64,000 nucleotides of DNA, taken from positions 21,272,501 through 21,336,500 of the forward strand of contig CM027385.1 in the NCBI GenBank assembly GCA_015680905.1, written 5' to 3'. This document shows, in pieces, positions 58,483 through 64,000 of this stretch (positions are counted from its first letter, which is position 1; every line of letters starts with the position of its first letter). A program made the translations under genes and the position numbers. Under the pieces are notes generated by a model, which was given only the letters and a program-made list of their open reading frames with translations, searched no databases and was not told where the DNA came from. Source of the stretch: Coptis chinensis (Eukaryota > Streptophyta > Magnoliopsida > Ranunculales > Ranunculaceae).

Positions 58483-59954
58483 TGATAAGAGCCCAAAACT
58501 GTAGTTTTAACCCCTAACAATGCATACTTTTAGACCAATTATGTGAGTAATAATTAAGAGTTAACACTGATTACGTGTTTTTATGCATTTCAGGTTTCAA
58601 AGTCCATTATGTGCAGAAATGTGCCACTTTAGCAAGATAAAGGAGCTAAGGTCGGTTACTAAGGAGTTCCGTGATTAAAGGCCAAGATTCAAGAAGACAA
58701 AACCTTTCTAAAGCCCGGTCAAAAGCTGAAAAGTCGACGCGGGCTGAAACAGCACACAAGTCAGCAGAACTTCTGAAAGCCGTATCTTTGGACTCAGACC
58801 TCGGAATGGGGCCTACCTTATGTCAAAACGACCAGCTCGGAAAGAGCTTTCCAATGGTCTAAGCCTTGGTCCAATCAGAGGAGCAAAAGTGGACGAAAAG
58901 TCTGTTGAAGCCAACTACAGCTGAAGAGGCTTTTTTGGATTGAAAGAATTGGGTTTTGGGCCTGATTCTCTTGCCCAAAACATGGCTCCAAACCCATGCA
59001 CGATTTTTGGATCTGGACATATAAAAACAAAAGCTTAGCTCTTTGTTAATGGTAGCTAGTTAGACCTAAAACTATATAGAACTCTAGATTTAGTTTCAGT
59101 AGAGTAATTAAGTTTAAGTTCCAATTTCAATTCTTGTTTTAGATTAAGTCTTGAATCATTGTTCTTGATTGATTAGATAAATAAAATAGTTATTTCTATC
59201 AATTTTGATTTTTGTCATTTCAATTTATAGATCTAATTTTAATTCTTGTTGATTATCATTTTGTAGTTTAAGTAGATTGAAACATTGTTAGTTAAATTAG
59301 TTAAGTTAGAATTTTAATATGATGTGTAGTTATAATTCAATGGGAAATGATGGGTTGATGACTCAAGGCTAAAACCTCCATTAGAGGGGTTGATGAAGCC
59401 TTGATGAAAACTTAGTGGTATAGTGTAGAAGCATTGTAGAATCTATTCCACTCTAGAAGGTCGTGATTCGCCATGAGAATGGGTGGACGACCTCATATGC
59501 TAGTTAGTATTTGGTAGAAATGACATGAACACTAGGGATTAGAACTCGAAATTCTTGCCATTAGAACGTGAGAATCGAGATACAAGAATCTATGCTAGGT
59601 TACTAAGTTGGATTCGAGGTGGATTCAATTCCCCTCTAATCCTTTATCTAGATTCAAAAACAATCATATTTCCATAGCATTCGTAGTTTAAATTCAACAT
59701 AATCAATTTCATATTGTATCGTAGTATAACATCCTTCGTAAACCTCTCATTAGACTTAAGACCGATTAATTATACTAGAAAACATTCCATGCTAGAGAAC
59801 TAGGAGTGGAACGAATTTGTTACTCCACTCTATTTTGATAGAATTGAGAGTAGAAACTTTGATAAATATAGACACATAAATAGTTTTAGTTTACTTACGT
59901 TTTGAGTTTCATTGTTCATTTCGTAGGTAAACTATTCAATTTTATAGTTTATCA
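58483..59954 (+). repeat. 3' LTR of Athila-like element
   Basis: 1472 bp, the same length as the 5' LTR with scattered differences (for example CCCCTAACAATGC for CCTGTAACAGGC near the start). TATA-like ACATATAAAAAC near 59017. Followed by target copy GGGAG. Confidence 0.92.
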
Positions 59955-60547
59955 GGGAGGAAGGAAGAAATAAGTTTAGCCTTAACCCTCTTTATATAGG
60001 AATGGGTTAGGGTTAAATTTTCGTGTATGGGACAAAAAGGGAGACTTTGGGCCTCTAAAGTGAGCCCAAAGTCCATTAGGTTAAGTCTAAAAGGGCCAAT
60101 TCTGCTAGAAATTACTCTAGTACCCTTTTTGGCCACTTTTATAGCTCTGATTGGGACAATACTAGGTCCATTGGAAAGTTTATTCTGAGATGGTCATTTT
60201 GACATAAAGTATGCCCAATTCCGAGGCATGAGTCTAAAGATACGCCTATTTGAAGTTATATTGACTTTTCTGTTCTTTTTCTACCCGAATTGACTTTGAC
60301 TTCCCAGCTTTGACTGGGCTTGAAAAAGGCTTTTCTTCTTAATTCTTGGGATTTAAACATAAAACACTTCTAGCAATCATCTTGACTCGTTTTCCATGAA
60401 AAATGGCGTCTTTAAACACATAAACAGCTTCAAGACCTGAAATACACAAAAACACATAAACAATACTAACTCTTATTTATTATAAACGTAATTGGCCTAA
60501 ATAGAATACTATTAAGGGGTTTAAACTAGACTTTTGGGTGCTTATCA
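59955..60547 (-). repeat. 5' LTR of outer gypsy element, upstream part
   Basis: On the minus strand this begins TGATAAG and contains a TATA-like CTATATAAAG near 59990-60000. It is cut at 59955 by the Athila-like insertion and resumes at 45131. The GGGAG at 59955-59959 is the duplicated target. Confidence 0.7.
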
Positions 60548-62025
60548 GGGAGTGAGGAAGGTAGTTAATCCATCAGAATCTTGTAACTGATTACTCTAAA
60601 TCCTTGTGGCTATATTTTTGTCCTTCTCTGGAGGAGCGTGACTACTTTGGGCTCTAGTTGATTGATTTTAATTCATTTTTTCGTCTAGGGGTTCAAAAAT
60701 CTAGCAACGTCCAATTTACCTATATTGTGGAATGACTTCCCAATGGTTGTTATGTGGCTCGAGTTAAACCTTATGCGCGAATGTAAATTGCAATACAGAA
60801 ATTAAATTTCAAACAATCATCTAAGCATGCTCGAACAAACAAGGTATCCTTTTATGTAGGCTTCGAGGAGGTTTAGAATTTACTTCTCAAGCCGTGCTTA
60901 CACACTGCTTGAGGAGAAGGCGACATCGGTTGGCGCGTGATCTGAGAATCAGGCCCAACCTTTTGAACTTTACCATGTTTTAAATTACAATAAAGGTCCA
61001 CTTAAAAAGCCCACAAGTTGGGTTTTTGATAATTAAACAACTTTGCCTTCAAGGGCCCAAAACTTAACACTAAACTACTACTACACTAATCTAATAGATT
61101 AACTAATTTAGATTGATTATCTAGATTAACTAGAGTTAAATGGACTTAGAGTGTTGATTACCAAGTTGATTCAAAGTGTGCAAGCGATGATTCACGACTT
61201 GCCTCGCACACTTGAACTTCCCAAGGCAATGAAAATTCTAATCCTTTGGTAAGTTTACAACTTCAACCAAGTTCAACTCATGTTCATCTACAAAAATCAA
61301 TCAAAAACCATTTTTCCTAAAAAAAATTCGTTTTTCTTTTTATCTCTATCTATTACAAACAAGCTCCACTGATTTATCCTATTTTATTACAAAAATATAG
61401 GTTCGGAGTTCAACTACACATCAAAAATCAACTAGAACTTGAAAAAATTGGACACGCGTGTGTGGAGGTGCCTGGGCGGTCGCCAGCCGGCTAGGGCGCG
61501 GTCGCCCATCCGGTTCCGATGAACTTTCGTCGGTTTTCGGTTACAGCTTCAGCTCCTCTCCAGCTTGTTAATCCTGAACCCTGATTTGCAAAAAAAAAGT
61601 AAGTCAGTAATGAAAAACAACGAAATAAAACAACGAAAATTAAAAAAAATAAATAAGAAGAAAAGGAAACGTGAGAATGGTGCTTCCTCCTTAGATGCTC
61701 AACCAAGTACTCTTGCTCCTTCAATCCATGACGGCGTCACCATTAGAAGTAGACTAGATTTAGAATATTGCAAAATTTGTTTTTGATGTGGTTCATCCTA
61801 GATTGTTTAGAGTTTGAATGTTGGGAGTTTGGAGGAAGAAGGTAGACTCTTTGTTTAGAACTTGTTTAGTTTATAGTTTATAAAGGAAGAACATTGAAAG
61901 TTTTAGTTGTTGAAGATTAAAATAACTCAAAATATTGAAAGAAAATGATTGAAATGATAGATTGAAACAAAGAACAACAAAAGAAAATTGATTGATTGAT
62001 TGAAAGAAAGCAAAATAACAAGATT
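60548..62025. other. Unassigned DNA outside the outer gypsy element
   Basis: No recognisable gene. It begins with GGGAG directly next to the LTR end. Features: a GC-rich patch at 61455-61515, A-rich 61600-61670, and ATTGATTGATTGA near 61986-62001. It may be older repeat DNA. No domain seen on either strand. Confidence 0.4.
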
Positions 62026-62283
62026 CACTACTAAAAAAAGGGCTTTTTATGACAGCTTTTAGCTATCATGAAATACATATCATGACACTTTCTGATTAAA
62101 AAACTAGTCGTCATTATTGGGGGTGTCCTAAAAAGTCAACCAAAACCGTCATTAAAGTTATGACGGTTCATAGAATACTCATTGACTACTATGGAACCGT
62201 CATTTTATGGAAGAAAAGTATGTCAACAAATAGTTTACACTATGACAATTCTTCTAAAACCGTCATCTAATTTTATTTTTATT

Positions 62284-62285
62284 TA

Positions 62286-62330
<45 letters not shown>

Positions 62331-62335
62331 TATTT
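62284..62335 (+). repeat. (AT)n and T-rich microsatellite
   Basis: About 17 AT units, then a T-rich run, inside the second CACTA element. Confidence 0.9.
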
Positions 62336-63159
62336 TTTTATTATATTTTTTTTCCTGCCAAAAATACTGCATAATAACCTGTAATTCAATTCCTAACCTG
62401 GAAACTTATTTCACCAATAAAACAACTATAAAATTCTCAAAAATAAAACTATAACATCCATAATAACTTCAACCCTATGTATTTTCAAACCATTCGAAAA
62501 TATTTATTCCTTACATCAATTTATTCAACAAGAAAAAATAGCAAGTTATTATCTTTTATCCAACATCATTGAAAAATGCTAGATACATTTATTTGATAGT
62601 ACATTCAACCAAACTAAAAATCATTTTAATCAACTCCATCATCAACAAATTAAGTATTATCCATCGATCGATCGACGTTGTCAAACCTAAGAAACAAAGT
62701 AAAGAAACATTATTAGTAAATTTGCTACCAAAAGCTCAAGCCACTTACCAAAACCAGGCTATTTTATATATGGCATGAGAGGAACAATGCGATGGGACCT
62801 AGTTCTCACAATGGAAGGAAAAATAAATGAAAATACCTACAATGCAAATAGACTGTGGTTAAAGATATACATTACTACATTTATATATAGTACATGGTTA
62901 AAGATAAGCCTTTCCTCACTTCCATTTACACCAAAAAAATATGGAAGCGTCTAATGTCATTTGTCAAGTGTAGAAACAATGAACAACAGTGTATTTTAAG
63001 GACGATGAGCAGCCTAACCAAAAGATTTTCCCGCCAAAGGATCATGACCCAACTCCAATTAAAGTCAACCGTTAAGAACACAAAAACATAAATAAACAAA
63101 TTAGGCTAAATATGTCAAAGGAGAACACGTACATCAGCAGAAAACTTCATTTGAGAATG
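62336..63159. other. CACTA interior without recognised gene
   Basis: AT-rich, no domain recognised. Small frames at 62569 and 62894 look like chance. Confidence 0.35.
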
Positions 63160-63905
63160 AACCACTCACAATATTGTTTTCAGGTCTCTTCCAGTAGAAT
63201 CCATGCATGAGAGGTAGTAGATTGCAGGAGGCAAGGATATAAATCATCAATGCATGCTTTCCCATCAACTCTAGAACAATAGTTGGTTGTCTATATCCCC
63301 ACACATCAACCTATAAGAAGAACACAAAACAAGATTTTAGCTCTAGAGTGTTACAGTTTCAATATACGATACAACTGTGAACTAGTTATTGTACGTCTGT
63401 AAGTATATCAAACTATGAAACAAAATGCCAAACAGGATTTATACAATGCATAACTAAGACACATAAGTTTGCAACGTGGAATTCAAATATCTAACCAAAG
63501 ACATAAATTCCAAGAAAGAAAATTCCAAATTTTGCACCGGATGTAACACATGTGTAACTTGAACTATAAAGGGCCTTGTTCACATGCATTCTTGTCACAT
63601 TAAGCAGATTGGTTAGTTGAAGACTAGATTTATAGTTGTTCTTGTCAGACCAACAAATTCCAAATTTTTATTTACTGCATGCAGCACTTCTCCACCAGTC
63701 CACAACCTCCATTCGATTTGAATATTCTTTTTGGAACCAGTATAATAGTTTACGGTGGATAGGCATTAGTTGACTCTAACCTCAAAAAATTCAAATAAAA
63801 TAGAAATGAAAACAGAACGAGCTTACCAGAAAAGTCTAAAATAAATCCCATGACTACAAGACAGGAGGCGGGGATTATCCAGTGCAATATTTTGTCTTTG
63901 TGTTC
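63160..63905 (-). pseudogene. HGSNAT-like acetyltransferase (DUF5009) exons
   Basis: Minus-strand exons in order: EHKDKILHWIIPASCLVVMG, FILDFS (63905-63827); MHVNKALYSSSYTCVTSGA, GIYVF (about 63591-63496); VDVWGYRQPTIVLELMGKHA, LMIYILASCNLLPLM, HGFYWKRPEN (63310-about 63165). This is the C-terminal membrane part of plant homologues of heparan-alpha-glucosaminide N-acetyltransferase, a multi-pass protein. GT-AG borders are visible (CATGCAG|GAA; G|GTAAGC; TATAG|GTT). The middle exon seems shortened relative to family members, and exon phases do not all join cleanly, so it is probably a captured fragment. More 5' exons may lie beyond 64000. Confidence 0.78.
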
Positions 63906-64000
63906 CTGCATGCAGTTCAGATTTAGATAAGACATCAAACTACAATTCTTTGTCAATGAAGAAATATTTAGTTGCACTAAGATGAATTACCTTGAAATGT

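Larger units (their letters stand above)
45132..59954 (+). mobile_element. Full-length Athila-like Ty3/gypsy element
   Basis: Two LTRs of equal length (45132-46603 and 58483-59954, 1472 bp, TGATAAGAGCCC to TTTATCA), flanked by GGGAG at 45127-45131 and 59955-59959. The tRNA-Asp-type primer site is at 46606-46618, with gag, protease, RT, RNase H and integrase in order. A long 3' region (52811-58482) has two extra open-frame zones, and a G-rich tract lies before the 3' LTR. This is the plan of Athila/Tat-clade elements with a 3' env-like or ORF1-like region. LTRs differ by scattered substitutions only, so the insertion is younger than most others here. Gag and RT are broken; integrase is open. 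Confidence 0.92.
62026..64000. mobile_element. CACTA-type element, left end (runs off window)
   Basis: CACTACTAAAAAAAGGGC at 62026 is a CACTA terminus. The next 250 bases hold inverted short repeats AACCGTCAT/ATGACGGTT (near 62116, 62140, 62206, 62258), as expected of subterminal transposase sites. The right end and target copy are outside the window. Minus-strand exons of an HGSNAT-like gene lie 1.1-1.9 kb inside, probably as captured cargo. Confidence 0.72.

Noticed and set aside
61491..61724. Minus-strand 77-codon frame with a hydrophobic stretch
   Set aside because: It arises from reading A-rich DNA backwards (Phe/Leu run). No start context, domain or neighbour supports it.

Overview
This window is plant nuclear DNA, probably from a eudicot with a large, repeat-rich genome. 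It has no bacterial-style operons. It has GT-AG introns, plant-type Ty3/gypsy, Ty1/copia-type, Mutator, CACTA, hAT and Helitron-like DNA, and fragments of plant genes (glucan endo-1,3-beta-glucosidase, glutathione reductase, CAND1, an HGSNAT-like acetyltransferase). The species cannot be named from the sequence. I see no intact ordinary host gene; nearly all of the window is mobile DNA nested inside mobile DNA.

Layout from outside in. (1) Positions 1-60547 belong to a minus-strand Athila-like gypsy element. Its 5' LTR is at 60547-59955 and 45131-44609, its leader at 44608-43421, and its gag at 43420-42846 and 78-1. (2a) Its LTR is split by a full-length plus-strand Athila-like element, 45132-59954 (two 1472-bp LTRs, duplicated target GGGAG). 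(2b) Its gag is split by a Tat/Retand-like element, 79-42840 (duplicated target GTTTG), with a double RNase H and an antisense ORF. (3a) The second RNase H of the Tat element is split by a solo Athila-type LTR (5136-6611) that is followed by 65 nt of reverse-copied tRNA-Asp. (3b) The antisense ORF is split into 9011-9948 and 40018-41807 by a probable minus-strand Helitron (about 9967-39955). This carries a broken GH17 glucanase gene and the first two coding exons of glutathione reductase. (4) The second intron of that glutathione reductase fragment is split by a giant Mutator-like element, 12381-38866 (26.5 kb, 9-bp target duplication AAAGTGAAA).

The giant Mutator element carries a decayed mudrA-type transposase (13640-20296), two Ulp1-like C48 peptidase genes, two F-box-like genes, a small intact-looking gene with a viroplasmin/RNase H1 N-terminal domain and a hydrophobic tail (33040-33474), and an unrecognised gene beside its right end. 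It has itself been hit by a solo copia-type LTR (13724-14974), a CACTA element carrying CAND1 exons (25029-28082), two short hAT elements (34443-35102 and 35307-36165), and at least nine copies of a palindromic foldback sequence seen nowhere else in the window. One hAT sits inside a foldback copy, giving six levels of nesting: gypsy, Tat, Helitron, MULE, foldback, hAT.

Right of 60547 lies about 1.5 kb of unassigned DNA. At 62026 a second CACTA end begins, followed by minus-strand exons of an HGSNAT-like membrane acetyltransferase that run towards the window edge.

The most novel part is the giant Mutator element with its ubiquitin/SUMO-pathway-like cargo, viroplasmin-domain gene and private foldback family. 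The nesting boundaries are supported by target-site duplications read directly. Relative ages, percent identities and expression could not be computed here.
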